Part shown: in pieces, positions 17,560 through 27,168 of the stretch
Layout: every line of letters begins with the position of its first letter
Numbering within the stretch: position 1 is the stretch's first letter
NCBI RefSeq assembly: GCF_030817655.1
Contig: NZ_JAUSZM010000003.1
Location: 6,572,001 to 6,636,000 of the forward strand
Origin: Streptomyces sp. V4I2
GTDB taxonomy: Bacteria > Actinomycetota > Actinomycetes > Streptomycetales > Streptomycetaceae
Direction of reading: 5' to 3'
DNA: 64,000 bases
Notes under the pieces: generated by a model
What the model was told of the DNA's origin: nothing
The model's database searches: none
Seen by the model: only the letters and a program-made list of their open reading frames with translations
Translations under genes and position numbers: made by a program

Positions 17560-17568
17560 CGGAGAGCG

Positions 17569-20052
17569 ATGAGCAGCCTCTTTGATGACAGCTTCCTGGC
17601 GAACCTCCAGGGCCCCCGGGCCCACGAGGAAGAACCCCCGCCGCCCGACGACGATCACGCACCGGAGCCCGTTCCGGACGATCTGTTCGGCGGGAAGTTC
17701 GACGTGCCGCCGGAGCGGGACGCGTACTACCGCGACGGCGCCCCGCGCCCGGCGGTGGACCCCGCCGCGCTCCTGGACGGGCTGAACGAGAACCAGCGCG
17801 CCGCGGTCGTGCACCACGGCACCCCGCTGCTCATCGTGGCCGGCGCCGGCTCCGGCAAGACCCGCGTGCTCACCCACCGCATCGCCCACCTGCTCGGCGA
17901 GCGGCACGTGCATCCGGGCCAGATCCTCGCGATCACCTTCACCAACAAAGCCGCGGGCGAGATGAAGGAGCGCGTCGAGCACCTCGTCGGACCGCGCGCG
18001 AACGCGATGTGGGTGATGACCTTCCACAGCGCGTGCGTGCGCATCCTGCGGCGCGAGAGCAAGAAGCTCGGCTTCACCTCGTCCTTCTCGATCTACGACG
18101 CCGCCGACTCCAAGCGCCTGATGGCCCTGGTCTGCCGCGACCTGGACCTCGACCCCAAGCGCTTCCCGCCGAAGTCCTTCAGCGCGAAGATCAGCAACCT
18201 GAAGAACGAGCTGATCGACGAGGAGGACTTCGCCGCCCAGGCCACCGACGGCTTCGAGAAGACCCTCGCCCAGGCCTACGCCATGTACCAGTCACGACTG
18301 CGCGAGGCGAACGCCCTCGACTTCGACGACCTGATCATGACGACGGTCAACCTGCTGCGCGCGTTCCCGGACGTCGCCGAGCACTACCGCCGCCGCTTCC
18401 GGCACGTCCTCGTCGACGAGTACCAGGACACCAACCACGCCCAGTACGCCCTGGTCCGGGAACTCGTCGGCACCTCCGATCACCCGGTGGACGTCCCGCC
18501 CAGCGAGGACGACCTCCAGCCCGCCGAACTGTGCGTGGTGGGTGACGCCGACCAGTCGATCTACGCCTTCCGCGGCGCGACCATCCGCAACATCCTCCAG
18601 TTCGAGGAGGACTACCCGGACGCGACGACGATCCTCCTGGAGCAGAACTACCGCTCCACCCAGACGATCCTCACCGTCGCCAACGCCGTCATCGAGCGCA
18701 ACGAGTCCCGCCGCCCCAAGAACCTGTGGACCAACGCGGGCGCGGGCGCCCGCATCACCGGCTATGTCGCCGACACCGAGCACGACGAGGCGCAGTTCGT
18801 CGCCGACGAGATAGACCGACTCACGGACGCGGGCGACGCGAAGGCGGGAGACGTCGCCGTCTTCTACCGCACGAACGCCCAGTCCCGTGTCTTCGAAGAG
18901 ATCTTCATCCGTGTCGGCCTGCCCTACAAGGTCGTCGGCGGCGTCCGCTTCTACGAGCGCAAGGAGGTCCGGGACGTCCTGGCCTACCTGCGGGTGCTGT
19001 CCAACCCGGAGGACTCGGTACCGCTGCGCCGGATCCTGAACGTGCCCAAGCGCGGCATCGGCGACCGCGCCGAGGCGATGATCGACGCCCTGTCCCAGCG
19101 CGAGAAGATCAGCTTTCCGCAGGCGCTCAAGCGCGTCGACGAGGCGTACGGCATGGCCGCGCGTTCCACGAACGCCGTGAAGCGGTTCAACACGCTGATG
19201 GAGGACCTCCGTACCATCGCCGAGTCCGGCGCGAGCCCGGCGACCGTCCTGGAGGCGGTGCTCGAACGGACCGGCTACCTCGCCGAGTTGCAGGCTTCCA
19301 CCGACCCGCAGGACGAGACCCGGATCGAGAACCTCCAGGAACTCGCTGCCGTGGCCCTGGAGTTCGAGCAGGAGACGGGGGAGGGCGAGGCGTCCGGCTC
19401 GCTCTCCGACTTCCTGGAGCGCGTGGCCCTGGTCGCCGACTCCGACCAGATCCCCGACGAGGACGAGGACGGCTCCGGGGTCATCACCCTGATGACCCTG
19501 CACACCGCCAAGGGCCTCGAGTTCCCGGTCGTCTTCCTGACCGGCATGGAGGACGGCGTCTTCCCGCACATGCGCGCCCTCGGCCAGGCCAAGGAGCTGG
19601 AGGAGGAGCGGCGCCTGGCGTACGTCGGCATCACGCGCGCGCGGGAACGGCTGTATCTGACGCGGTCCTCGATGCGCAGTGCGTGGGGGCAGCCGTCGTA
19701 CAACCCGCCGTCGCGGTTCCTGGAGGAGATTCCGGCACAGCACGTGGACTGGAAGCGGACGGGGGCGATGGCGCCCGTGTCCTCCGGTCCGGCGTCCGGG
19801 GTGGCGGCCTCGCTGTCCTCGTCCCGCTCCCGCTCGTCGGCCTCGGGTGCGTCCGGCTTCGCCACGCGCCGGACCTCGGATAAGCCGACCGTGTCGCTGG
19901 CGGTCGGGGACCGGGTGACCCACGACCAGTTCGGGCTCGGCACGGTCGTGGGAGTGAAGGGCACGGGCGGCAACGCCGAGGCGACGATCGACTTCGGGGA
20001 TGAGAAGCCGAAGCGGTTGCTGTTGCGCTACGCGCCGGTGGAGAAGCTCTGA
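17569..20052 (+). CDS. pcrA: UvrD/PcrA-family ATP-dependent DNA helicase
   Basis: An 827-residue SF1A 3'-5' helicase. Motif I is AGAGSGKTR (about residue 91-99), motif Ia AITFTNKAAGEMKERV, motif II DEYQDTN, motif III VGDADQSIYAFRGA, motif IV QNYRST, motif V LMTLHTAKGLEFPVV, and motif VI YVGITRARERLYLTRS. An acidic N-terminal extension of about 60 residues precedes the helicase core. A short C-terminal Tudor-like domain (VGDRVTHDQFGLGTVVGVKG) contacts RNA polymerase in other PcrA proteins. It acts in nucleotide-excision repair and in removing stalled complexes. The promoter looks DNA-damage inducible. Confidence 0.96.
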   Translation: MSSLFDDSFLANLQGPRAHEEEPPPPDDDHAPEPVPDDLFGGKFDVPPERDAYYRDGAPRPAVDPAALLDGLNENQRAAVVHHGTPLLIVAGAGSGKTRVLTHRIAHLLGERHVHPGQILAITFTNKAAGEMKERVEHLVGPRANAMWVMTFHSACVRILRRESKKLGFTSSFSIYDAADSKRLMALVCRDLDLDPKRFPPKSFSAKISNLKNELIDEEDFAAQATDGFEKTLAQAYAMYQSRLREANALDFDDLIMTTVNLLRAFPDVAEHYRRRFRHVLVDEYQDTNHAQYALVRELVGTSDHPVDVPPSEDDLQPAELCVVGDADQSIYAFRGATIRNILQFEEDYPDATTILLEQNYRSTQTILTVANAVIERNESRRPKNLWTNAGAGARITGYVADTEHDEAQFVADEIDRLTDAGDAKAGDVAVFYRTNAQSRVFEEIFIRVGLPYKVVGGVRFYERKEVRDVLAYLRVLSNPEDSVPLRRILNVPKRGIGDRAEAMIDALSQREKISFPQALKRVDEAYGMAARSTNAVKRFNTLMEDLRTIAESGASPATVLEAVLERTGYLAELQASTDPQDETRIENLQELAAVALEFEQETGEGEASGSLSDFLERVALVADSDQIPDEDEDGSGVITLMTLHTAKGLEFPVVFLTGMEDGVFPHMRALGQAKELEEERRLAYVGITRARERLYLTRSSMRSAWGQPSYNPPSRFLEEIPAQHVDWKRTGAMAPVSSGPASGVAASLSSSRSRSSASGASGFATRRTSDKPTVSLAVGDRVTHDQFGLGTVVGVKGTGGNAEATIDFGDEKPKRLLLRYAPVEKL

Positions 20053-20059
20053 CGATGCC

Positions 20060-20086
20060 GTGAGCCCCTGCTCGGCAGGGGCTCAC
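20060..20086. terminator. convergent terminator between pcrA and the M23 gene
   Basis: An 11-base perfect inverted repeat (GTGAGCCCCTG and CAGGGGCTCAC) with a five-base loop lies eight bases after the helicase stop. It can serve both convergent genes. There is no T-run, which is normal in Streptomyces. Confidence 0.8.
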
Positions 20087-20104
20087 CGAGGTCAGGCGGG
20101 GTGG

Positions 20105-21673
20105 TCAGGTGGGGTCGATCCCGTGGCTGCGCAGCCACGGCAGCGGGTCGATGGCCGAGCCACCCGCGGGCCGTACCTCGAAGTGCAGGTGCGGGCCGGT
20201 CGAGTTGCCGGAGTTGCCGGAGTACGCGATCGGGTCGCCGGCCTTGACGGTCGTACCGGAGGCGACGCGGTAGCTGGAGAGGTGGCAGTACCACGTCTCC
20301 GTGCCGTCCTTCTCGGTCACGATCATCATGTTGCCGTACGCGCTGTTCCACTGCGTCCGCACGGTGCCGTCGGTCGCGGCCATCACGGTCGTGCCGTAGG
20401 AGACCGGGAAGTCGATGCCGGTGTGCACGGACATCCAGTTGATGCCGGACTGGCCGAAGTAGGCGCTGAGCCCGTGCTCGGCGACCGGCAGCGCGTACTT
20501 GGGCCGCAGCCGCTCCTTGCGCGCGGCCTCCGCGGCCGCCTTCTTCTTCTCCGCGAGCTGCTGGGCCTTGAGGTCGATACGTTCCTGCGTACGGCTGGCC
20601 CGGTCGGCGAAGTCGTCGGCGCCGGCGGAAAGGCTCTTCAGCTGGGTGTCCAGCTTGTTGTTCGCGGCGGACGGCTTGACGGCCGTCGCGTCCGACGCGG
20701 TCGTCGAGGTGTCGCTGCTGTCGTCGGCCAGGGCGCTGACGGACGCGGCGGCGATTCCCGCGACGCCCATCACACAGGCCGAGGGCACGGCCACCGTCAG
20801 CAGCGCGGAGCGCTTGGGGGGCGGGCGGCGGCGGGAGCGGGAGGCGCCGCGGGCGGCGGCACGCGAGGAGGGGGCGGGTGACCCGGCCGGTGCGGCCGCG
20901 GCTGCCGGGGTGACTTCTTCCTGGTCGTCGAGGAGAAGCGCGTCGGCTGCGGCGGGCATGGTGCCGGTGGCGGTCGACTCGGCGTCGTGCGAGGCGGTTT
21001 CGTCGTAGAGCTTGTCGTACGACTCGTTGTAGCTCTCGCTGTGCGTCTCGTTGTGCGTGACCTGCTCGAAGGTGGCCGTCGCGTGCTGCTCGTACTCTTC
21101 GTGGCCGGTCGCGGAGGCGCCGCCGTCGGAGTTCCACTGCGTTGCGTCGTACGCGCCCGTGTCGCAGGCCTGCGAGCCCCATTCCCAGTGCTGGGTCTGG
21201 TCGGCCGGGGTGCCGGAATGGTCGGGCTGGAGCCAGGCGCTCGCGTCCCACTGACCGCTGGCGTCGGGGCTGGTGGCCTGCGGCGGAATCGAGGAGAGCT
21301 GCTGGTGGCCGGTGTTCCAGGCGGTGGTGTCGTACCCGCCGGTGTCGTAGGCGGCGTGGTGCTGGGCCGCGTACGCGTCGTAGTTCAGGGTCTGGTGACC
21401 GCCCGTCGACCAGGCCGAGGAGTCGTACGAGCCGGTGGAGTCGCCGGGCATGCAGCCGAAGAGGGGGTCGGCCTCGAAGGACGCGGTGGCGTGGGCGCCG
21501 GTGTCGAAAGCGGTGCCCGACGCCGGGTCGAAACCGGTGGCGTCATAGGTGCCGTACGTGGTGAAGTCGCCGTACTGGGCTTCCTGAGTGCCGTACGACG
21601 CGTAGGGCGCCGAGGCGGCTTCGGAAGCAAGAGCCGGGGTGGTCATGGTCCCCGACGGGTGACGGTCGTTCAC
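20105..21673 (-). CDS. M23-family (LytM) endopeptidase with long repetitive cytoplasmic N-terminus
   Basis: A 522-residue type II membrane protein. The first ~240 residues are Tyr/Gly/Asp/Ser-rich and hold degenerate repeats of the type YD(T/S/A)xxWxTG (YDSSAWSTG, YDTTAWNTG, YDATQWNSD). A basic stretch (SRSRRRPPPKR) precedes a single membrane helix (SALLTVAVPSACVMGVAGIAAASV), and a coiled coil follows. The C-terminal peptidase domain has zinc ligands in SVHTGID and HLHFEV, so it should be active on peptidoglycan cross-bridges. The start is GTG before NDRHPSG; an ATG ten codons later is possible. Confidence 0.88.
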   Translation of the reverse strand: MNDRHPSGTMTTPALASEAASAPYASYGTQEAQYGDFTTYGTYDATGFDPASGTAFDTGAHATASFEADPLFGCMPGDSTGSYDSSAWSTGGHQTLNYDAYAAQHHAAYDTGGYDTTAWNTGHQQLSSIPPQATSPDASGQWDASAWLQPDHSGTPADQTQHWEWGSQACDTGAYDATQWNSDGGASATGHEEYEQHATATFEQVTHNETHSESYNESYDKLYDETASHDAESTATGTMPAAADALLLDDQEEVTPAAAAAPAGSPAPSSRAAARGASRSRRRPPPKRSALLTVAVPSACVMGVAGIAAASVSALADDSSDTSTTASDATAVKPSAANNKLDTQLKSLSAGADDFADRASRTQERIDLKAQQLAEKKKAAAEAARKERLRPKYALPVAEHGLSAYFGQSGINWMSVHTGIDFPVSYGTTVMAATDGTVRTQWNSAYGNMMIVTEKDGTETWYCHLSSYRVASGTTVKAGDPIAYSGNSGNSTGPHLHFEVRPAGGSAIDPLPWLRSHGIDPT

Positions 21674-21915
21674 CAACTTCTCTTTCGCCTCGACAACAGG
21701 GGCTGCCAGAGCAGTGCGGTGACTGTACCCGGCGGTATGCGGGCACGACAATCTTCGTCTGGTTTCGGGCACGCAGGAAACGGGCATTCGGCCGTGTTTC
21801 GGGGGACGGCGGGCGTGGGTTTGGCCCTGTGTTCGAAGAGTGTTCGACGGGGACCGGCTCCGGTCGGGCTGTCCGCGGCTTGTCGGGAGGCTGTCCGCGG
21901 GCTGTGTCCGCCGCC

Positions 21916-22800
21916 TTACGCCACGGTCAGGCCCCCGGTGTGCGCCTGTGTCTCGGTCGCTGTGCGTGCCGTGTCGAGCACATCCCGTATTCCGTTCGCG
22001 ACGGCGGGGTGCACGGGCAGGGCGAGATGCCCGACGCCGCTCACCCGGACGTTCTGCACGGTCAGGTCGGGGTGGTCGATGCAGGCGGTCTCCAGCGGGT
22101 CCATCAGGTGGTCGAGGTCGCTCCAGAAGCTGACGAAGTGCGTACGGCAGCCGGGTGCGGGCCGGGTCAGCTCCTCGAGCAGCTGCGAGCCGGGGCGCAT
22201 CTGGCGCACGATCGGGTGCGCGTTCGCCAGTGGCACCACGCGGGTGCCGGAGTGCGGCGTGCCGAGTGTCACCAGCGTCCGGACGCGGAGGTCGCCACCG
22301 AGCCGCTGCACGTAGTACCGCCCGATCAGCCCGCCGAGGCTGTGCCCGACGATGTCGACCTGCTCGCTGCCCGTGCGCTCGCAGATCTCCTCTATGTGCC
22401 GGCCGAGCAGCTCCGCCGCGGTGCGGATGTCGCAGGTCAGCGGTGAGTAGTTGAGCGACTCGATCTGCTGCCTGCCGTGCTGGGCGAGACTGCGGCGCAG
22501 CAGGACGAAGACCGAGCGGTTGTCTATGAAGCCGTGCAGCAGGACGACCGGGGGCTTGGCCTCCCTGGGCAGTTGGGGCGTGCCGGCGTCGTCCGGTGAC
22601 GGAAGCGGGGACATGGCGGCCCGGCGCTCCTGGGCGATGCCGGAGGGATAGAGGAGCAGGTGGCCCGCGAGGATCGCGATCTCCAGGGCGGTCGCCTTCA
22701 GGAGTGCCAGGGAGAGGCCCGCCAGCTTGCCCGGGAGCATGTCCGGGAGGAGCCGCTGGCAGAGCGGAAGAAAGGGCAGCACTGCCTTGGTGACCTTCAT
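21916..22800 (-). CDS. alpha/beta hydrolase, triacylglycerol lipase-like
   Basis: A 294-residue protein with an N-terminal hydrophobic part (LAGLSLALLKATALEIAILAGHLLLYPSG), then an alpha/beta-hydrolase core. The oxyanion motif is VVLLHGFIDNRSVF, the nucleophile elbow IVGHSLGGLIGRYY (Ser), the acid is probably in SDLDHLMDP, and the last His in VSGVGHLALPVHP. This resembles Streptomyces lipases or PHB-type esterases that act at or outside the membrane. Substrate unknown. A CAGGAG-like ribosome site precedes the ATG. It is divergent from icmB across about 480 bases. Confidence 0.87.
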   Translation of the reverse strand: MKVTKAVLPFLPLCQRLLPDMLPGKLAGLSLALLKATALEIAILAGHLLLYPSGIAQERRAAMSPLPSPDDAGTPQLPREAKPPVVLLHGFIDNRSVFVLLRRSLAQHGRQQIESLNYSPLTCDIRTAAELLGRHIEEICERTGSEQVDIVGHSLGGLIGRYYVQRLGGDLRVRTLVTLGTPHSGTRVVPLANAHPIVRQMRPGSQLLEELTRPAPGCRTHFVSFWSDLDHLMDPLETACIDHPDLTVQNVRVSGVGHLALPVHPAVANGIRDVLDTARTATETQAHTGGLTVA

Positions 22801-23279
22801 GGCCGACCTCCTGTCGGCACGCAGGGGGACGGCTCTGTCCCCCGTGTGCCCTCATGGGGAGGCGCGGGGGAGGTCCTCGACGGAGCGCGAGTGGGGCACG
22901 TGGGGTGAGGATGGTGCGCGGCGCCTGTTTCCGGAGTTGCCGAGGGGGCTGCTGCCGGTGGTGGTGCTGATGTTGCGCCGATGACCTGACGAGATTCCCT
23001 GTCGGTGTGGCGACGAGGCTCCCCGCTGTCGTGCCTTACCTGCCCTGCGTGCCCTTCGTGCCCTCGCCGAAACGCCTCACCGCCGCGGCGCGCGGCCTGC
23101 GGCGCGACGGTGAGGCGACCTCGTCGCGGCTCCCGAACGTGTCCCACCATGTGATTTCCCCCTCGGTATCCACCGCGAAACCGCCGGTTGCGGGATCCTG
23201 GCGATAACGTTCGTTCACTTTCCCGGCCGGTGCGGTACTTATCGGTACGGATGGATGTAGTCGCTTCATGGAGGCAGTG
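22801..23279. other. intergenic region between lipase and icmB
   Basis: A 479-base divergent region with no gene I can support. It should hold the two promoters. Short open frames on both strands are rich in Arg and Pro and lack ribosome sites. GGAGG at 23270-23274 belongs to icmB. Confidence 0.5.
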
Positions 23280-23696
<417 letters not shown>

Positions 23697-23748
23697 GCCT
23701 CCGGCGGCTGAGCCGTGTTTCCGCCGCGGGTGGTCCAGGGTGACCTTC

Positions 23749-23769
23749 TCTGGGGGCTTCGCCCCCAGA
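23749..23769. terminator. convergent terminator between icmB and the DUF5691 gene
   Basis: A nine-base perfect hairpin (TCTGGGGGC, TTC loop, GCCCCCAGA) sits 52 bases after the icmB stop and before the end of the DUF5691 gene. This CTGGGGG...CCCCCAG type is a very common Streptomyces terminator. Confidence 0.8.
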
Positions 23770-23797
23770 CCCCCGTCGGCCTCACGTCGCCCGTCCC

Positions 23798-25420
23798 CTA
23801 GGCCGCCCCCAGCTCCTCGGCCATCGCGGCCCGCAACCGCAAGGTGGTCATCAGTCGCTGGAAGGCTTCCGCCCAGTACCCACCGGCCCCTGGACTGGCG
23901 TCCTCCGGTTCGTCCGGCACCGCCAGCAGCCCGTCGAGACGGCTCGCCTCGGAGGGGTCGAGGCAGCGTTCCGCCAGCCCCATCACTCCACTGAAACTCC
24001 ATGGGTAACTCCCCGCATCCCGTGCGATGTTCAGCGCGTCCACCACGGCCCGGCCCAGCGGCACGGCCCACGGCACGGCGCACACCCCGAGCAGCTGGAA
24101 CGCCTCGGTCAGACCGTGGGTCGAGATGAATCCGGCCACCCACTCGGCCCGCTCCGCCGAGCCCAACGTGCCGAGCAGCTTGGCGCGTTCGGCCAGTGAC
24201 ACCGCGCCGGGGCCGCCGGCCTCGGGTGCCGCGGGCGCCCCGAGCAGGGCCCGTGCCCACTCGGCGTCCCGCTGCCGCACCGCCGCCCGGCACCACGCCG
24301 CGTGCAGCTCGGCCTGCCAGTCGTCCGCGACCGGCAGCGCCACGATCTCCCGGGGGGTACGGCCGCCCAGTCGCGCCGACCACGTGGTGAGCGGCGTCGC
24401 TTCCACCAACTGGCCGAACCACCACGACCGTTCACCCCGACCCGCCGGAGCCTTGGCCACGACGCCGTCGCGCTCCATGCTCGGGTCGCACTCGTGCGGC
24501 GCCTCGACCACGAGGGTCGGTGCGTCGCCCGTGTGATCGACGGCCACGCAGGCCCCGGCCCGCACCGCCATCCGGGCCGCGAGCGCGGAACCCGGCAGCG
24601 CCGACAGCAACTCGGCCGCCGTGGCCCGTACATTGCGGCTCCGGTCGGACAGCGCCTGCTCCAGGAACGGCTCGTCCTCCGCGGCCAGGCCCGTGCGCAG
24701 CGAGTCGAGGAACATCAGCCGGTCCTCGGCCCGCTCCGTCGCCCAGGTCGTCGCGAGCAGCTCGCGTGCCGCGGCGGGCTCGCGGGCGCGTATCGCGGAG
24801 AGGAGGGCGACCCGCTCGGCGAACAGTCCCTCCTGCCAGAGCTGGTGGATCTTGTCGGTGTCCTCGGAGGCCGGCAGTGCCATGCCTCCGCCCGGTGTCG
24901 CGCGCAGAGCGAACCGCCAGTCCGGGTTCAGCCGGGCCAGCCACATGGCACGCGGTCCCGCGAAGGCCAGCGCCGCCGGGCGCAGGTCCGTACGTCCCCG
25001 GGCCGCGTCCAGGAGGGCGGGTAGCAACTCGGGGGGTGCGGCGAAACCGCGGGTGTCCGCCGCCGCCAGCCACTGCGGCAGCAGCTCCATCAGGTCCGGT
25101 GCGGTACCTCTGCGGCCACCGCCGCCGGTACCGGAGCGGTCGGCCAGGAGCATCGCCAGCCTGCGGGCCGCCGGGGCGGGCAGGGGCGGACGCGGGTCCC
25201 GGGCCGCCGGTTCAGGACGCTGCGCCGCCCGGCCGGGCCGCAGGCCGGCCCGGCGTCGCACGGTCTCCGCGGCCGCCGCGTCCAGCAGCGTCACCGGCGC
25301 CTCGCGGCCCGGCGCCGAGCCCGGCGGTGTGCGCCGCTCCGTGCCGAGCAGCGCCGCCGTGACGAGTTCCTCCCAGGCGCCCGGCGCGGGCGAGTCCGCA
25401 GGAGCGGAGGTCCTGTTCAT
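23798..25420 (-). CDS. DUF5691 protein of the SWIM/MoxR/VWA locus
   Basis: A 540-residue cytoplasmic protein of DUF5691. It is rich in alpha-helical repeats like HEAT proteins: ARELLATTWATERAEDRLMFLDSL, FLEQALSDRSRNVRATAAELLSAL, then the central LPVADDWQAELHAAWCRAAVRQ. The N-terminus (WEELVTAALLGTERR) is the family's opening signature. AAAGGAA five bases before the ATG fixes the start. It lies downstream of the SWIM gene on the same strand with a 247-base gap that holds three 15-base tandem repeats (25619-25663), so the two may or may not share a transcript. Function is unknown. Confidence 0.88.
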   Translation of the reverse strand: MNRTSAPADSPAPGAWEELVTAALLGTERRTPPGSAPGREAPVTLLDAAAAETVRRRAGLRPGRAAQRPEPAARDPRPPLPAPAARRLAMLLADRSGTGGGGRRGTAPDLMELLPQWLAAADTRGFAAPPELLPALLDAARGRTDLRPAALAFAGPRAMWLARLNPDWRFALRATPGGGMALPASEDTDKIHQLWQEGLFAERVALLSAIRAREPAAARELLATTWATERAEDRLMFLDSLRTGLAAEDEPFLEQALSDRSRNVRATAAELLSALPGSALAARMAVRAGACVAVDHTGDAPTLVVEAPHECDPSMERDGVVAKAPAGRGERSWWFGQLVEATPLTTWSARLGGRTPREIVALPVADDWQAELHAAWCRAAVRQRDAEWARALLGAPAAPEAGGPGAVSLAERAKLLGTLGSAERAEWVAGFISTHGLTEAFQLLGVCAVPWAVPLGRAVVDALNIARDAGSYPWSFSGVMGLAERCLDPSEASRLDGLLAVPDEPEDASPGAGGYWAEAFQRLMTTLRLRAAMAEELGAA

Positions 25421-25667
25421 TCGGTTCCTTTCCGTGCGGTGCCTGGAAGTGGTTGAAGCCTCACTTGATGCGGGTGTCCCACGGGGCGGACCGCATGCCT
25501 GGATCGGGTGAGAACGGGTGGATTGTCGGAGGCGGGTGCGTGGTGTGCGTCTGCCGGGAGCGGTGATGCGAAGGTCGTTGCGCCGAGTGTGCAACCGGTG
25601 ACGGTGGGTGTCGTGCGGCGGTCGTGGTCCCGTCGGTCGTGGGCCCGCCGGTCGTGGTTCCTTCGGG

Positions 25668-27023
25668 TCAGCACAGGGACACCGCCTCGCCCGGCCTTTC
25701 CGGCCAGGCCGTCAGCGGGGTGAAGCCACGGTGGCCGCACTCGCCGAAGACCTTGACGGGTGCCCCGCCCGAGAGGGCGACGAGGCGCCACAGGCCCGGA
25801 CGGGAGCGCGCCGCGGGGGTGAGCGGCAGCGCCTCGTCCCCGTCGGCGTCCGCCAGCTGCCAGGATTCGCCGTCCGGGGCCGGGACGACCCGGTCCAGCG
25901 TCACCGGGACCGAGTCCAGCCAGGGATCGTCCCTGAGGGCCTCGCCGTAACGGTCGGCCGCCTGGGCCGGTGTCACTCCCGGCGGCCGGGTCGCCGCGGG
26001 AGCGGGCGGGGTGAACTGCTCGCCCAGGGCCGCTCGCAGCTGCCCGGCGCCCGGGTAGGCGGAGACCTCCGCATCCAGGGCCAGACCCACCGGCAGCGCG
26101 AGCTCGGGCGCGCGGCCGGCGGCACCATAAGAGAGGAGCAGCGCCGTACGGGCCGACTCGGCGCCGTACAGCCATATCCGGCGGGTCGTCAGACGGGCAT
26201 CCGCCGTGTCGTACTGCGCGAGGACCAGCCAGCGGTCCCGCACCGGCGGGCCGTCCGCCGAGGCGGGCAGGCCGATGCGTGAACGGACCGTCGCCGCCAG
26301 GCCGTCCGGCAGCCGCTCCCGGCGCAGCCAGCCCTGGTCGAGGAGGTGGAGGAGAGCGCACTCCTCCAGCAGCCGCACCGGCCAGCCGGGACCGGACGAC
26401 GGGATCGCCCCCAACTCCCGCACCCGCGCGGCCAGTCCGGAGGCCTGGGCGTCCACCATCCGGGCCGCCATCTCCTCCCACAGCCCGTACCCCGCCTGCT
26501 CCGCGCCCGCGAGGCCGTCGCGCAGCAGGTCAGCCAGCCGCTGCTCCAACTCCGTGGCGCCCGCGGTGATCCGCTCGGCCCGGCGCTCCGCCCTGCGCCG
26601 CGCCGCCTCCGGATCAGCGGAACCCGACGAGGAACCGGCCGCACCCGCCGCCCGCTTCTCCGTCGCGCGCTGCCTTCTCCCCTCTATCCACTCCCCGGCC
26701 CAGTCCGGCGGCTGCGAGGGCGGCACCACGCCGTCCTCGCCCGCCCAGAGCAGCAGCAGCCCGAGCGCGTGCTTGCACGGGAACTTGCGGCTCGGACAAC
26801 TGCACTTGTACGCCGGGCCGGACGCGTCCGCGATGTCGACGACCGTCTGATACGGCTTGCTGCCACTGCCCTTGCACAGCCCCCACACCATCCCCTCGCC
26901 GGAACTCCCCGCCCCGGACCACGGCCCGGCCGCACCGAGTTTGCTTCCCGCTTTGCGTGATGAGGCGTCAGGCGCCAGTGCCAGCACCTGATCCGCGCTC
27001 CAGCGCACCCCCTGCTGAGTCAT
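25668..27023 (-). CDS. SWIM zinc-finger protein
   Basis: A 451-residue protein. The SWIM zinc finger CSCPSRKFPCKH (residues 74-85; CxC...CxH) is intact. The N-terminal opening MTQQGVRWSADQVLALAPD is characteristic of this branch. The rest is an alpha/beta region with a central helical part rich in Ala/Arg. SWIM fingers bind DNA or proteins in ATPases and repair factors. There is no clear ribosome site; a -10 box ends seven bases before the ATG, so the mRNA is predicted to be leaderless. It belongs to the MoxR/VWA locus and is related in layout to E. coli yehQ. Confidence 0.88.
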   Translation of the reverse strand: MTQQGVRWSADQVLALAPDASSRKAGSKLGAAGPWSGAGSSGEGMVWGLCKGSGSKPYQTVVDIADASGPAYKCSCPSRKFPCKHALGLLLLWAGEDGVVPPSQPPDWAGEWIEGRRQRATEKRAAGAAGSSSGSADPEAARRRAERRAERITAGATELEQRLADLLRDGLAGAEQAGYGLWEEMAARMVDAQASGLAARVRELGAIPSSGPGWPVRLLEECALLHLLDQGWLRRERLPDGLAATVRSRIGLPASADGPPVRDRWLVLAQYDTADARLTTRRIWLYGAESARTALLLSYGAAGRAPELALPVGLALDAEVSAYPGAGQLRAALGEQFTPPAPAATRPPGVTPAQAADRYGEALRDDPWLDSVPVTLDRVVPAPDGESWQLADADGDEALPLTPAARSRPGLWRLVALSGGAPVKVFGECGHRGFTPLTAWPERPGEAVSLC

Positions 27024-27030
27024 GACATCG

Positions 27031-27053
27031 AAGGTAGATCCCCCCACTGACAA
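27031..27053 (-). promoter_or_regulatory. PafBC-type DNA-damage promoter of SWIM-DUF5691 genes
   Basis: On the minus strand TTGTCAGTG (27053-27045), eight bases, then TACCTT (27036-27031) is an exact match to tTGTCRgtg-N8-TAnnnT. The start codon begins at 27023, which implies a leaderless transcript. The same box in the other orientation serves the divergent MoxR operon. Confidence 0.72.
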
Positions 27054-27102
27054 TCGGTCCGGCGAGCGCCTTCGCCAGCACGTTTGCGCAGGTCAGATCG
27101 CG

Positions 27103-27125
27103 TTGTCAGTGCCGTGGTGCACGGT
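27103..27125 (+). promoter_or_regulatory. probable PafBC-type promoter of the MoxR-DUF5682-VWA operon
   Basis: TTGTCAGTG (27103-27111), eight bases, then CACGGT (27120-27125). The upstream box is perfect and the spacing correct; the -10 has C in place of the first T of TAnnnT. The coding start is 44 bases downstream behind a good ribosome site. Confidence 0.58.
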
Positions 27126-27168
27126 GGGTACCAGATCCGAACCGGCCGAGCTGGAGGGGGCCTCAGCC

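Noticed and set aside
20105..22855. M23 gene starting at 22855
   Set aside because: The extra 394 residues lie under the lipase gene and are Arg/Pro-rich. The GTG at 21673 is much better supported.
25619..25663. Three 15-base repeats between the SWIM and DUF5691 genes as a CRISPR-like or coding element
   Set aside because: The copies are imperfect and contiguous without spacers, and the frame across them gives only an Arg/His/Asp-rich peptide with no start.
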